60,761 nt of DNA from Halobacillus dabanensis (GTDB lineage Bacteria > Bacillota > Bacilli > Bacillales > Halobacillaceae). The notes below the pieces were generated by a model that worked only from the letters and a program-made list of their open reading frames with translations, was not told the origin of the DNA and searched no databases. A program made the translations under genes and the position numbers. The stretch lies in contig NZ_FOSB01000016.1 of assembly GCF_900114165.1 (NCBI RefSeq), positions 1 to 60,761 of the forward strand. Direction: 5' to 3'. Shown here piece after piece: positions 1 to 7,745 of the stretch (positions are counted from its first letter, which is position 1; every line of letters starts with the position of its first letter).

Positions 1-243
1 GATAGCGAGAAGCCATCTTTCAACTTTCCTTCATGCGAAGAAAAGTATTACCCGGCATTAGCCCCGGTTTCCCGGGGTTATTCCGGTCTTACAGGCAGGT
101 TGCCCACGTGTTACTCACCCGTCCGCCGCTCGTTCCACGAGCTTCACCTCAGATGAGGATCCACTCGCTTCCCGCGCTCGACTTGCATGTATTAGGCACG
201 CCGCCAGCGTTCGTCCTGAGCCAGGATCAAACTCTCCATAAAA
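1..243 (-). rRNA. 16S ribosomal RNA, 5' end (partial)
   Basis: The reverse complement reads as the start of 16S rRNA; the universal 27F site (AGAGTTTGATCCTGGCTCAG) lies at 216-235 on the minus strand. The gene runs leftwards out of the window, so only about 240 nt are present. It is preceded on its own strand by tandem promoters at 389-583, so this is the beginning of an rRNA operon. The exact mature 5' end is estimated from alignment with known Bacillus 16S starts. Confidence 0.97.
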
Positions 244-388
244 GTTAAGTTTGACTTGCTCATTTGCACACCGAATGTGCTTGTTTTGATTCACTTCTAT
301 AATAGAAGGAATTTCTTGACGTACTGGTTGGTTCGTTCAGTTTTCAAAGATCAAATGTTTTGTTTGCCGCTTTGTTAGCGACTTAATT

Positions 389-417
389 AATTTATCACTT
401 TCCATCGTTTTTGTCAA
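389..417 (-). promoter_or_regulatory. rRNA operon promoter, proximal
   Basis: A sigma-A promoter on the minus strand: -35 TTGACA at 412-417, a 17-nt spacer and -10 TAAATT at 389-394. It is the closest of three tandem promoters to the 16S gene. Its architecture (GTTGTTGACA and TGATAAATTA) is nearly identical to the promoter at 463-491, suggesting duplication. Confidence 0.75.
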
Positions 418-462
418 CAACTTCTTGTGATTAATTTTGATGCCGTCTTGGCGACAAATAAT

Positions 463-491
463 AATTTATCATGTCTGCCATTCAGTGTCAA
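463..491 (-). promoter_or_regulatory. rRNA operon promoter, middle
   Basis: -35 TTGACA at 486-491, 17-nt spacer, -10 TAAATT at 463-468, minus strand. It lies 74 bp upstream of the proximal promoter and shares its core boxes. Tandem strong promoters are typical of Bacillus rRNA operons. Confidence 0.75.
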
Positions 492-553
492 CAACTTTTT
501 TAATAAGTTTCAGTTGACGACTGCTCTTTTCTGTTTTCCCGACAACGTTTAAT

Positions 554-583
554 AATATAGCATAGGACAAAAAGATATTGCAA
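554..583 (-). promoter_or_regulatory. rRNA operon promoter, distal
   Basis: -35 TTGCAA at 578-583, 18-nt spacer and -10 TATATT at 554-559 on the minus strand, upstream of two better matches. It sits just downstream of the terminator at 626-656, so it would be the first promoter of the rRNA operon. No other gene is visible between 244 and 665. Confidence 0.5.
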
Positions 584-625
584 TGCTTTTTTTGAAATTC
601 CTTAAAAATTATTTGAGAGAAGGAG

Positions 626-656
626 AAAAAAGCCCTGATGAACCATAGGGCTTTTC
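626..656 (-). terminator. Intrinsic terminator of the small unknown gene
   Basis: Stem of AAAAGCCCT pairing with AGGGCTTTT around a 10-nt loop, followed on the minus strand by a T run. It lies just after the stop of the gene at 666-887 and separates it from the rRNA promoters. Confidence 0.75.
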
Positions 657-665
657 TCATTTAAG

Positions 666-887
666 TTAGTTTTGTTTCTTCTTACGAGGCATATATTGTA
701 GGCATTCTTCTCTTGTCGCGAATCTACGGAAAATTTGAAATAAAACTTCATACCGATCTTCCATTGCCCTCTTGAGCCCCTGATCGATTCGGTGATCTCC
801 TAGGTCAAATGTGATTTCTTCCATTTCTCGCTTTAATAAGTATTCGATCTCTCTACGTTCTTGTTCATCAATGATTAAACCATGCAT
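666..887 (-). CDS. Conserved hypothetical protein, 73 aa
   Basis: I do not recognise a named family. The protein is small, highly charged and predicted to be cytoplasmic, with an acidic helical N-terminal half (many Glu and Arg) and a very basic C-terminus (PRKKKQN). The ATG at 887 is preceded by GAGG with good spacing, and a clear intrinsic terminator follows the stop, so it looks like a real single-gene unit. It is divergent from pdaB. No membrane segment or metal motif is visible. Function unknown. Confidence 0.7.
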   Translation of the reverse strand: MHGLIIDEQERREIEYLLKREMEEITFDLGDHRIDQGLKRAMEDRYEVLFQIFRRFATREECLQYMPRKKKQN

Positions 888-947
888 CTATATGGACCTC
901 CCTGTTGAACAACTCTCTTTATTTTTACCCTAATTTCTGTGTTTTTA

Positions 948-975
948 GCATAGGTTGTCCTTTTTTTCATATGTA
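948..975 (+). promoter_or_regulatory. Possible sigma-E-like promoter of pdaB
   Basis: GCATAGG at 948-954, 13-nt spacer and CATATGTA at 968-975, upstream of pdaB. The -35 half fits the sporulation sigma-E consensus partly and the -10 half only at its first five bases. Offered because pdaB homologues are sporulation genes; weak call. Confidence 0.3.
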
Positions 976-1007
976 TAGAACATATTGGAAGGAAGGTGAG
1001 TCGGGCA

Positions 1008-1766
1008 ATGAGTTTCTATACTTGGAAGACCGAGCGTTTAAAACGATATGGAGTCGTTGTCGTCCTGGCATTATTTTGCGCTCTTTTACTTTGGGTCGGC
1101 CAGTGGAGTCAGCTCCCCGTATTCTCAAACAATGGAGAACCACGCGCTTTGACACAAGGGAGTGAAAAACATTCGCAAGTCGCTCTCACTTTTAATATAA
1201 GCTGGGGAACGGACAAGGTTCATGATATCTTAAAGCAATTAGAAGCGCATAATGCTCAGGCGACTTTCTTTGTAAGTGGGGAATGGGCGGAACGTCACCC
1301 GGATATTATAACTAAAATTCATGAAGGGAAGCATGAAATCGGAATGATGGGTTATAAATACGAGAGTTATCTCGAACAAGAGCCTCAGCAAGTGCGGGCA
1401 GATATGAACCAGGCGAAAGAAATATTTGAAAAGTTAGGACACGAAAACATAAAATGGATCAGGCCACCTCATGGTCATATGGATAAAGAGGTGTTGAAAA
1501 TGATTGAAGACCAGGGGATGCAGGCTGTTCAATGGAGTCTCAATACAAGGGATTGGGAAAACCCCGGAACGAATACCATTATAGATGCAGTTTTGAACGA
1601 AGGTTCCAAAGGGGATATCATCCTTATGCATGCTTCTGACTCAGTCAAACAGACACCAAAAGCTTTAGAAGTCATTCTTCCCGGCCTTAAGCAAAAGGGG
1701 CTGAAATTTGTCAGCATCACGGAACTTGTCAGTGGTGGAGAATCAGAAACTACACAAGTCGACTAA
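1008..1766 (+). CDS. pdaB: PdaB-like sporulation polysaccharide deacetylase family protein
   Basis: 252-aa member of the NodB/CE4 family, of the PdaB (YbaN) type needed for spore stability in Bacillus. One N-terminal membrane anchor (about residues 14-32) is followed by an extracytoplasmic NodB domain. The ATG at 1008 has AAGGAAGGTGA upstream. The RPPHG motif 3 and the C-terminal HASD motif are present. The first NodB motif reads TFNISWG: Asn63 replaces the usual Asp, and the His pair of motif 2 is replaced by GMMGYKY. The motif 2 change is shared with B. subtilis PdaB as I recall it, but the Asn is not. The protein may therefore not be a classical deacetylase. Convergent with kbaA. Confidence 0.9.
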   Translation: MSFYTWKTERLKRYGVVVVLALFCALLLWVGQWSQLPVFSNNGEPRALTQGSEKHSQVALTFNISWGTDKVHDILKQLEAHNAQATFFVSGEWAERHPDIITKIHEGKHEIGMMGYKYESYLEQEPQQVRADMNQAKEIFEKLGHENIKWIRPPHGHMDKEVLKMIEDQGMQAVQWSLNTRDWENPGTNTIIDAVLNEGSKGDIILMHASDSVKQTPKALEVILPGLKQKGLKFVSITELVSGGESETTQVD

Positions 1767-1800
1767 ATAAAGATTCCAGAAAATCCGTCCATATTCATCC

Positions 1801-1835
1801 ATAAGAAAGCCGCTGCCAAGCAGCGGCTTTCTTAT
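1801..1835. terminator. Bidirectional terminator between pdaB and kbaA
   Basis: Perfect 15-bp inverted repeat (1801-1815 and 1821-1835) with a 5-nt loop, GC-rich core and AT-rich ends. It lies between the convergent stops of pdaB and kbaA and can serve both. Confidence 0.85.
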
Positions 1836-1836
1836 G

Positions 1837-2436
1837 TTATACGTTTTTTGTTGATGTATTCGTCAAACGATGCAATAGAAGCAATTGATAAGCATTACAT
1901 ATAAAGAGAGGGATGACCATCAACCATATATAATCACTATCTTGCGCCCTTAATGCTGGGACCCATTCAATTGCTGTTACAACGACCATGAAAAATAAGG
2001 CAGGGACAAACGCCCCCTTATTGGTTTCTTTCGCTTTTACATATGCAACAATCACGGAAAGAACGAACAATCCTAGTGTTGTCCAAAAAAACGGCCAAAC
2101 AGAGCCATCATCAGCTGCTTGATACCTAAAATACACAAGATCGAATAAGGCAAAGGCGATCAGAAACACTTGAACTGGAACCCACAAGGAACGAAAAAGC
2201 CCTTTTCCGAATTGATTAAGAGTAAGATAAGCAAAAAAACCCATCTGACTGAGGATACTGAATATAAATCCTAACCCTGAGAAAAATAACAATAATCCGA
2301 AGAGCTCGAATAACTGAAAAGGTTGCAGCACTTCAGCATATGAGTCATATTTGATAACAAAACTGATGATCAACGTGATGAGGCCGCCGATCAATAAGGT
2401 CGTTAAAAACAACCTTACCCATTTACGACTATTCAC
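1837..2436 (-). CDS. kbaA: KinB-signalling pathway activation protein
   Basis: 199-aa integral membrane protein with about six hydrophobic segments over most of its length. Length, topology and position beside pdaB, gerD and salA match KbaA, which supports KinB histidine kinase signalling into the sporulation phosphorelay. The start is a GTG at 2436 with AGGGGG eight bases upstream. The short C-terminal tail is polar. The assignment rests on synteny and overall resemblance rather than a catalytic motif. Confidence 0.85.
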   Translation of the reverse strand: MNSRKWVRLFLTTLLIGGLITLIISFVIKYDSYAEVLQPFQLFELFGLLLFFSGLGFIFSILSQMGFFAYLTLNQFGKGLFRSLWVPVQVFLIAFALFDLVYFRYQAADDGSVWPFFWTTLGLFVLSVIVAYVKAKETNKGAFVPALFFMVVVTAIEWVPALRAQDSDYIWLMVIPLFICNAYQLLLLHRLTNTSTKNV

Positions 2437-2510
2437 AAAAGTTTCCCCCTATTAAACAAAAGACTATTCCATCGTATTTTACCATGAAGCGGCCCTTTTT
2501 TCCTCTAGTC

Positions 2511-2539
2511 GTATAAAATTTGTCGAAACGCAGATATTA
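2511..2539 (+). promoter_or_regulatory. Possible sigma-G promoter of gerD
   Basis: GTATA at 2511-2515, 17-nt spacer and GATATTA at 2533-2539 resemble the forespore sigma-G pattern. Its position 37 bp before the gerD ATG and the known sigma-G control of gerD in B. subtilis support the call. Confidence 0.45.
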
Positions 2540-2575
2540 ATACTAAGGAGAACATAAGAAAGGGGACATGCGATA

Positions 2576-3223
2576 ATGTCCAAACTCCGCTTATTGTGTC
2601 CCGTCCTTATCCTTGTTTTCCTAGCCGCTTGTAATGGAGCAACAGGAGCAAGTGAACAGGCGGATTATGATACAACAAAGAAAATGGTCGTTGACATTCT
2701 GAAGTCAGATGATGGAAAGAAAGCCATGACTGAAGTCCTTTCTGATGAAAAAATGCAACAATCGATGGCACTTGAGTCAGAAGTTGTTTCACAGGCTGTT
2801 CAAAAGACGCTTGTATCAGAAGAAGGAAAAGCATTTTGGAGCAAACTGTTTTCCGATCCTAAATTCGTCCAAGAGTTCAGCAAAGTCCTTGAAGAGCAAC
2901 AAAAGAAATTGATGAAAGGGCTCATGAAGGATGCTGAGTATCAGAAGTTGATGATCGAATTATATAAAAACCCGGAAATGATGGATCAAATGGTAACCGT
3001 CATGGAGGGCCAAAAGTTTAGAGCACACTTAGAAAAGACCATTGAAGAAACATTGAATAGTCCCGTTTTCCAAGCCAAGATGAGCGAAACACTGCTTAAA
3101 GCCGCGGAAAAGATGCAAAGCGGTGGCGGAGGGTCTGAATCCTCCGGCGGCCAAAGCGAGCAAGGCAGTGGTGGAGAAAGTGGCGGCGGTGGCGGTGGCG
3201 GCGGAAATGGCCAAGGCGGATAA
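2576..3223 (+). CDS. gerD: Spore germination lipoprotein GerD
   Basis: 215-aa lipoprotein needed to cluster nutrient germinant receptors in the inner spore membrane. A signal peptide ends in the lipobox LAAC with the lipid-carrying Cys at residue 19. The central part (about 30-180) is a helical, Lys/Glu/Met-rich domain as in known GerD. The last roughly 35 residues are almost only Gly, Ser, Glu and Gln, ending in a run of eight Gly, making the protein longer than the B. subtilis one (about 185 aa). AAGGGG precedes the ATG. It is convergent with salA and shares a terminator with it. Confidence 0.9.
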   Translation: MSKLRLLCPVLILVFLAACNGATGASEQADYDTTKKMVVDILKSDDGKKAMTEVLSDEKMQQSMALESEVVSQAVQKTLVSEEGKAFWSKLFSDPKFVQEFSKVLEEQQKKLMKGLMKDAEYQKLMIELYKNPEMMDQMVTVMEGQKFRAHLEKTIEETLNSPVFQAKMSETLLKAAEKMQSGGGGSESSGGQSEQGSGGESGGGGGGGGNGQGG

Positions 3224-3407
3224 AAAGTTGCAATATCAGGCCTGTCCATGGAAGCCTCGAATTGTCAGAGCAAAACGGTTTGAAGAATGAGGGTACCTTG
3301 CCTCTTCTCAATGCCAATCGTTGGTAAGGTAATTGGTCGGGGCGGGGCGAGCCGAATGCCGCCATCCGTAGAGGTTTATTCATTGAAATTCTCTCTCCTT
3401 CCCTCAA

Positions 3408-3446
3408 AAAAATCACGCACTCCCTTAAAAGGAGTGCGTGATTTTT
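3408..3446. terminator. Bidirectional terminator between gerD and salA
   Basis: Sixteen-bp stem (3408-3423 with 3431-3446) and 7-nt loop, A tract on one side and T tract on the other. Its right arm ends on the first base of the salA stop, so it probably terminates salA and, in the other direction, gerD. Confidence 0.85.
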
Positions 3447-4495
3447 CAATACTTATCAATAACCTTAGCAGCCATGTTTCGATAAACCTTTCCTATTGGG
3501 TGATCACTCTGATAAACAGATGGAGCAAAGACATCTTCCTCCTCATATGGTTGCTGAAGCGGGATATGTCCTAATACTCCTGTTTTCAGTGTTTCTGCGA
3601 GTTTCACTCCACCGCCACGTCCAAAGATGAATTCTTTGTTTCCCGTTTCTTTACTTTCAAAATAAGCCATGTTTTCCACAACACCGAGAATCTCATGCTC
3701 TGTCTTCAATGCCATCTGTCCTGCCCGGGCAGCAACAAATGCAGCGGTCGGGTGTGGTGTAGTAACTATAATCTCTTTAGAAGATGGAAGCATGGAGTGG
3801 ACATCCAGTGCTACATCCCCAGTTCCTGGCGGCAGGTCAAGAAGAAGATAATCTAAGTCTCCCCACTCCACCTCTTTAAAGAAACTTGTCAGCATTTTTC
3901 CAAGCATAGGTCCACGCCATATGATTGGAGAGTTATCTTCAACAAAGAAGCCCATAGACACTACTTTGACACCGAAACGCTCAACGGGGATAATTTTCTC
4001 CCCACGTACGACCGGTCGCTCTTCGACTCCCATCATATCTGGAACACTAAACCCATAAATATCAGCATCAATGATTCCTACCTTTTTACCAAGGCGGGTA
4101 AGAGCGACAGCCAGGTTAACGGTAACGGTAGATTTCCCTACACCGCCTTTGCCACTAGCAATCGAGATGAACTTGGTTCCTGTGTTCCCGCCAAGCAAAG
4201 AAGCTTCTGCCCCTTCCGCTTCTGGCTGGAATTGCTGTATGACCTCATCAGGAAGCTGATCGAATCGTAAGCCGACTGTTGCAGCTCCTCCACTTTTCAG
4301 TGCATTGACGATTTTTTGCTGTAATTCCATCTGCTCAGCAGTATTCGTCTTACCAATGAGAATCTTCACACTGACATGATTCTTCTCTTCTTTAATTTTT
4401 ATTTCTTCCACTCCACCGGTTTCTTCCAACGTTTTATGTAAAAACGGATCTTCGATTGAATGAAGGATTCCTAGTACTTTCTCTTCTGTCAACAA
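3446..4495 (-). CDS. salA: SalA / Mrp family P-loop ATPase
   Basis: About 349-aa MinD/Mrp-type ATPase. An N-terminal MIP18/DUF59 domain (about 1-85) precedes a ParA-like ATPase with a deviant Walker A motif SGKGGVGKST, an IDADIYG switch and DLPPGTGD. In B. subtilis SalA is a transcriptional regulator of protease production; related Mrp/ApbC proteins carry iron-sulfur clusters. No CxxC pair is seen here, favouring the SalA role. I chose the TTG at 4495 because it aligns with the B. subtilis start and has GGTG six bases upstream; in-frame ATGs at 4507 and 4525 lack a usable ribosome site. Confidence 0.9.
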   Translation of the reverse strand: MLTEEKVLGILHSIEDPFLHKTLEETGGVEEIKIKEEKNHVSVKILIGKTNTAEQMELQQKIVNALKSGGAATVGLRFDQLPDEVIQQFQPEAEGAEASLLGGNTGTKFISIASGKGGVGKSTVTVNLAVALTRLGKKVGIIDADIYGFSVPDMMGVEERPVVRGEKIIPVERFGVKVVSMGFFVEDNSPIIWRGPMLGKMLTSFFKEVEWGDLDYLLLDLPPGTGDVALDVHSMLPSSKEIIVTTPHPTAAFVAARAGQMALKTEHEILGVVENMAYFESKETGNKEFIFGRGGGVKLAETLKTGVLGHIPLQQPYEEEDVFAPSVYQSDHPIGKVYRNMAAKVIDKY

Positions 4496-4574
4496 GCGGT
4501 TCACCATCCTTAAAAAATGTTTCATTACAGCTAGTATAACATATATGAAACGCTTTCTAAGGGATTTGCTTGAA

Positions 4575-5300
4575 TCAATCCTCAGAAGAAATTTCCCTCT
4601 CCGTTACATAGCGAAGTACACCCTGGTAAATGGAGGCTGACATCTTCCTTTGATAATCATCAGTTTTTAATAATTCCCGTTCTCTTGGGTTAGACAAAAA
4701 CCCTGCCTCCACCAAGACACCAGGAGTTTTTGCATGCTTGAGGATATAAATATTAGAAAGTCCGAATGTATCCCGCTTCGTTCCCCCAACGTTTTCTTTG
4801 ATTTCAGACTGTATGAATTTGGCTAAATTTTTACTTTCTGAATTCTTAGGATAGTAAAAGGTTTGGGCCCCGCTCCATTTCTCGGATGGAATCGCATTTA
4901 AATGAAGGCTGATATATAGATCCGCTTCTTTTTCCTGGATATACTGGACACGGTTGCGGACATCTTCTGCCTGTCTTCTCCTTGCTTTTTCGGCCTCGTC
5001 CGAAGCAAGATCGTTATCATCATCACGAGTTAAATAAACGAGGGCACCTGCTTGTTGCAAATAATCTCGTAAATACTCAGCCATCTGCAATGTAATATCT
5101 TTTTCTTCCGTCCCATCTTTACCTGATGCACCAGCATCCGGTCCTCCGTGTCCAGGATCAAGCACAATCACCTTGCCTGAAAGAGGGGATGACCACACCG
5201 TCCATGCGTCTTTCACTTCCTGAATTGGGTAAGAGACTACACAGACGAGCACAATGATACCTACAAGCCACAAAAATGTTTTCATTCTCCGGATTAACAT
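4575..5300 (-). CDS. cwlD: N-acetylmuramoyl-L-alanine amidase CwlD
   Basis: 241-aa sporulation amidase that, with a deacetylase, makes muramic-delta-lactam in spore cortex so that germination lytic enzymes can recognise it. A membrane-spanning segment or uncleaved signal lies at about residues 8-25. The Amidase_3 domain shows the zinc ligands in VLDPGHGG (His), a following Glu in EEKDITLQ, SLHLNA (His) and the catalytic Glu in VEAGFLSN. AAGGGAG precedes the ATG at 5300. A sigma-E-like promoter lies upstream. Confidence 0.93.
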   Translation of the reverse strand: MLIRRMKTFLWLVGIIVLVCVVSYPIQEVKDAWTVWSSPLSGKVIVLDPGHGGPDAGASGKDGTEEKDITLQMAEYLRDYLQQAGALVYLTRDDDNDLASDEAEKARRRQAEDVRNRVQYIQEKEADLYISLHLNAIPSEKWSGAQTFYYPKNSESKNLAKFIQSEIKENVGGTKRDTFGLSNIYILKHAKTPGVLVEAGFLSNPRERELLKTDDYQRKMSASIYQGVLRYVTEREISSED

Positions 5301-5332
5301 GCCTCACACTCCCTTATACTCCTCCCATAATC

Positions 5333-5361
5333 ACTATATGGAGTGGAGTGGACAAATATGT
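5333..5361 (-). promoter_or_regulatory. Sigma-E-like promoter of cwlD
   Basis: On the minus strand ACATATT (5355-5361), a 14-nt spacer and CATATAGT (5333-5340) match the mother-cell sigma-E consensus well. cwlD is a sporulation gene controlled by sigma-E and sigma-G in B. subtilis. Confidence 0.55.
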
Positions 5362-5391
5362 GAGACCTATTGTGCTGTTCTTAAGAATTAA

Positions 5392-5447
5392 CTAAAAAGA
5401 GAGGACCTTAAGGGAAAAGTATCTTTCCCTGTCAGCCCTCTTTGCTT
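5392..5447 (-). terminator. Terminator after the dioxygenase-like gene
   Basis: A two-part hairpin on the minus strand: outer stem AGAGG/CCTCT and inner stem AGGGAAA/TTTCCCT separated by internal loops, followed by CTTTTTAG. It lies between the dioxygenase-like gene and cwlD. Confidence 0.6.
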
Positions 5448-5612
5448 AAACTTATTCTAATGGAGTGTAGTCACTTTCGATACAGTACATAAATTTGCAC
5501 CTGAGATACTTTTTCTAACAGTAGGGGTTTAGTAAGCCGCCACATAAGAAGTACTGGATTAAGGCCCCACCCTTTTTATACCTATTCACCGAGCACGGCT
5601 GTATCCATAACT
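5448..5612. other. Non-coding stretch downstream of the dioxygenase-like gene
   Basis: This is the remainder of the 312-bp interval 5301-5612. Apart from the terminator at 5392-5447 and the cwlD promoter at 5333-5361, I see no open frame with a ribosome site and no repeat. Confidence 0.5.
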
Positions 5613-6461
5613 TTATAAAAGCAATCGAATATTATTTTCTGATGGATCCAACGTGTAAATGATTCCTGCCTCTTCCCAAACACGGGACCCCATAGTTCGA
5701 ATTCGTTGTACCGCTTCCTTCCTTGAATAGCTATCCGGAAAGTGAATGTCGTACCATTTTAAACCTGCTTCGCTTTCCTCAGGAGGAGGTGCACCCGCCC
5801 CTTTCCACGTATTGAGTCCGATATGGTGGTGATATCCTTCTGAAGAAATGAACAATGCTTGATTACCTAACCGACTGACAATTTCCAAACCGAGACCATC
5901 ACAATAAAACTGTTTCGCTGCCTCAAGATCTGAAACATGGAGATGAATATGTCCCATGACCGTTCTTTCCGGCAAACCAACCCACCCGCTATTGGTTTCA
6001 AATCGAAATAATTCCTCAAAATCTAATGGATCGACAGCCATTTTAACCTCGCCATCTCTCCATTCCCACATAGATGAAGGACGATCAATATAAACCTCAA
6101 TCCCGTTCCCATCAGGGTCTGAGAAGTAAACCGCTTCACTGACAAGGTGATCAGATGAACCTAATGGGATCCCCATCTTGATCAAACGTTTAACCAAGTC
6201 AGCAAGGTCTGTTTTCTCAGGGAGCAATAGAGCGAAATGATAAAGTCCAGTCGTTCTACGAGAAGAGGAAATGATCTCTCCCCCTTCTTCTAGAACTAAT
6301 AACGGTCTTGAGTCCCCTGCACTGAGAGAGACGCTACCTGATGATTTCTTCCAGACCTGAAAACCGATGACATTGGTATAGAAATCAAGCGATACATCCA
6401 TGTCCACCACTTTTAATGTGACCTGATTGACATGGATGTTTTCTTTCTCATGAAATATCAT
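5613..6461 (-). CDS. VOC family ring-cleavage dioxygenase, CatE-like
   Basis: 282-aa protein of two vicinal-oxygen-chelate domains, strongly resembling B. subtilis CatE (catechol 2,3-dioxygenase) as I remember it. Metal-ligand candidates are the His in MGHIHLHV (second domain), the His cluster in YHHHIGLN, and LYHFALLLP plus GNGIEVY in the first domain. A ferrous extradiol dioxygenase or a glyoxalase-like enzyme acting on an unknown substrate is likely. The ATG at 6461 follows GGTGAGGAG. In B. subtilis this position between cwlD and rpsI holds ybaJ and ybaK, so the gene is a replacement or insertion. It has its own terminator. Confidence 0.85.
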   Translation of the reverse strand: MIFHEKENIHVNQVTLKVVDMDVSLDFYTNVIGFQVWKKSSGSVSLSAGDSRPLLVLEEGGEIISSSRRTTGLYHFALLLPEKTDLADLVKRLIKMGIPLGSSDHLVSEAVYFSDPDGNGIEVYIDRPSSMWEWRDGEVKMAVDPLDFEELFRFETNSGWVGLPERTVMGHIHLHVSDLEAAKQFYCDGLGLEIVSRLGNQALFISSEGYHHHIGLNTWKGAGAPPPEESEAGLKWYDIHFPDSYSRKEAVQRIRTMGSRVWEEAGIIYTLDPSENNIRLLL

Positions 6462-6612
6462 TGCTCCTCACCTCGTTATATCCTTTATTAATAGTATAGG
6501 GGACCAAGGAGAAGCCGCAAATCAAAACGCCTCCAAGGTTTTATCACGTAAGAAAGTTTACTCAATTGGGTTACACTCCGTACTATGAGTAATTCTTAAT
6601 CAGTTATAAACG

Positions 6613-6651
6613 AAAAAAAGACTCCCAACCGAATCGGTTGGGAGTCTTTTT
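6613..6651 (-). terminator. Terminator of the rplM-rpsI operon
   Basis: Long stem of AAAAAGACTCCCAACCG with its complement around a 3-nt loop, followed by T residues on the minus strand, directly after rpsI. Confidence 0.85.
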
Positions 6652-6664
6652 GATAATCCAAAGA

Positions 6665-7057
6665 TTAACGCTTGGAGAATTGTGGAGCGCGACGAGCACC
6701 TTTAAGACCGTATTTCTTACGCTCTTTCATACGTGCGTCACGAGTCAATAGACCTGCGCGCTTCAATGGTGTACGGTATTCAGGATCCGCTTGTAACAAA
6801 GCACGAGCGATTCCGTGACGGATTGCACCAGCTTGTCCTGTGAATCCACCGCCATCTACGTTTACATATACATCATAGTTACCTTCTGTTTCTGTAACAG
6901 CTAGAGGCTGTTTCAGAATCATACGAAGAGTTTCATATGGGAAAAAGTCTTCAGCATCACGTTTGTTTACTACTACACGACCAGTTCCTGGTACAAGACG
7001 TACACGAGCAGTTGAGCTCTTACGACGACCAGTACCTGAGTATTGTACTTGTGCCAC
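6665..7057 (-). CDS. rpsI: 30S ribosomal protein S9
   Basis: 130 aa, the usual length. S9 binds the 3' domain of 16S rRNA, and its basic tail (ending QFSKR here) reaches the P-site tRNA anticodon stem. The N-terminal [10 protein letters not shown] and the [19 protein letters not shown] stretch are diagnostic. It follows rplM by 17 bp with GGAGG before the ATG, forming the usual L13-S9 operon. Confidence 0.98.
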   Translation of the reverse strand: MAQVQYSGTGRRKSSTARVRLVPGTGRVVVNKRDAEDFFPYETLRMILKQPLAVTETEGNYDVYVNVDGGGFTGQAGAIRHGIARALLQADPEYRTPLKRAGLLTRDARMKERKKYGLKGARRAPQFSKR

Positions 7058-7074
7058 TAGATTACCTCCTTTAA

Positions 7075-7512
7075 TTATCCGCGAAGTTCATAAACTTCTG
7101 GTTTTTGTGCTTCATGCTTGTGTTCCGCTCCAGCGTACACATGAAGTTTCTTGCCCATCTTACGTCCAAGACTTCCTTTTGGAAGCATACCTTTTACAGC
7201 AAGTTCCAGCATTTGCTCAGGGTATTTCGTACGCATTTCGTTAGCTGTACGGGATTTCAAACCACCAACGTGGTTGGAGTGACGATAATAGATCTTATCG
7301 TTGATTTTGTTCCCTGTAAGTTGGATCTCACCAGCGTTGATGATGATAACGTGATCACCTGTATCAACATGTGGCGTGTATGTTGGTTTATTTTTACCGC
7401 GAAGGATCGCAGCAACTTCGCTCGCTAAACGGCCAAGTGTTTGCCCTGCAGCATCCACAACATACCATTTACGTTCAACGTTGTTTTCATTTGCCATGAA
7501 AGTTGTGCGCAT
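7075..7512 (-). CDS. rplM: 50S ribosomal protein L13
   Basis: 145 aa. L13 is an early 23S rRNA assembly protein; the [22 protein letters not shown] start and the [12 protein letters not shown] motif are typical. I chose the ATG at 7512 (protein MRTTFMANE), matching the B. subtilis start and preceded by AGGAGGG; an ATG 33 bp upstream is in frame but lacks a site. Transcribed from the promoter at 7636-7663 through a structured leader. Confidence 0.98.
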   Translation of the reverse strand: MRTTFMANENNVERKWYVVDAAGQTLGRLASEVAAILRGKNKPTYTPHVDTGDHVIIINAGEIQLTGNKINDKIYYRHSNHVGGLKSRTANEMRTKYPEQMLELAVKGMLPKGSLGRKMGKKLHVYAGAEHKHEAQKPEVYELRG

Positions 7513-7545
7513 ATCGGTTTCCCTCCTGAATTGTTTGATTTTCAC

Positions 7546-7620
7546 ATAGACGTCAAAACTGCTTTATCATTTATCTCAAATACGATTAGTTTTCCGGGGC
7601 TAACCGTGGTACAGAAATAA
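7546..7620 (-). promoter_or_regulatory. Probable L13 leader RNA
   Basis: The untranslated leader of rplM contains a hairpin CGGTTAG-(CCCCGGAAAA)-CTAATCG on the minus strand, at the place where Firmicutes carry the L13 leader thought to mediate L13 autoregulation. The match to the family is from memory. Confidence 0.5.
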
Positions 7621-7635
7621 AATGCCATAGAATAT

Positions 7636-7663
7636 AATATAACACTCCACAACCATATGTCAA
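7636..7663 (-). promoter_or_regulatory. Sigma-A promoter of rplM-rpsI
   Basis: -35 TTGACA at 7658-7663, 16-nt spacer, -10 TATATT at 7636-7641 (an overlapping TATTAT gives an 18-nt spacer). Minus strand, about 125 bp before the rplM ATG. Confidence 0.75.
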
Positions 7664-7745
7664 GGGCATGCACACCTGGATTCGTTGTTTTTTAAAAAAG
7701 CTCTATTCCAAATCCATGGATTTTTGAATCACGGCTCCGACATTC

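Noticed and set aside
3096-3449. Minus-strand frame overlapping gerD and the gerD-salA gap.
   Set aside because: Mostly antisense to gerD; Arg/His-rich composition stems from the Gly-rich repeat of gerD; no ribosome site.
7708-7733. Near-palindrome ATTCC..AAATCCATGGATTT..GAAT after truA as a truA terminator.
   Set aside because: On the minus strand it is not followed by a T run, so it does not have terminator form.
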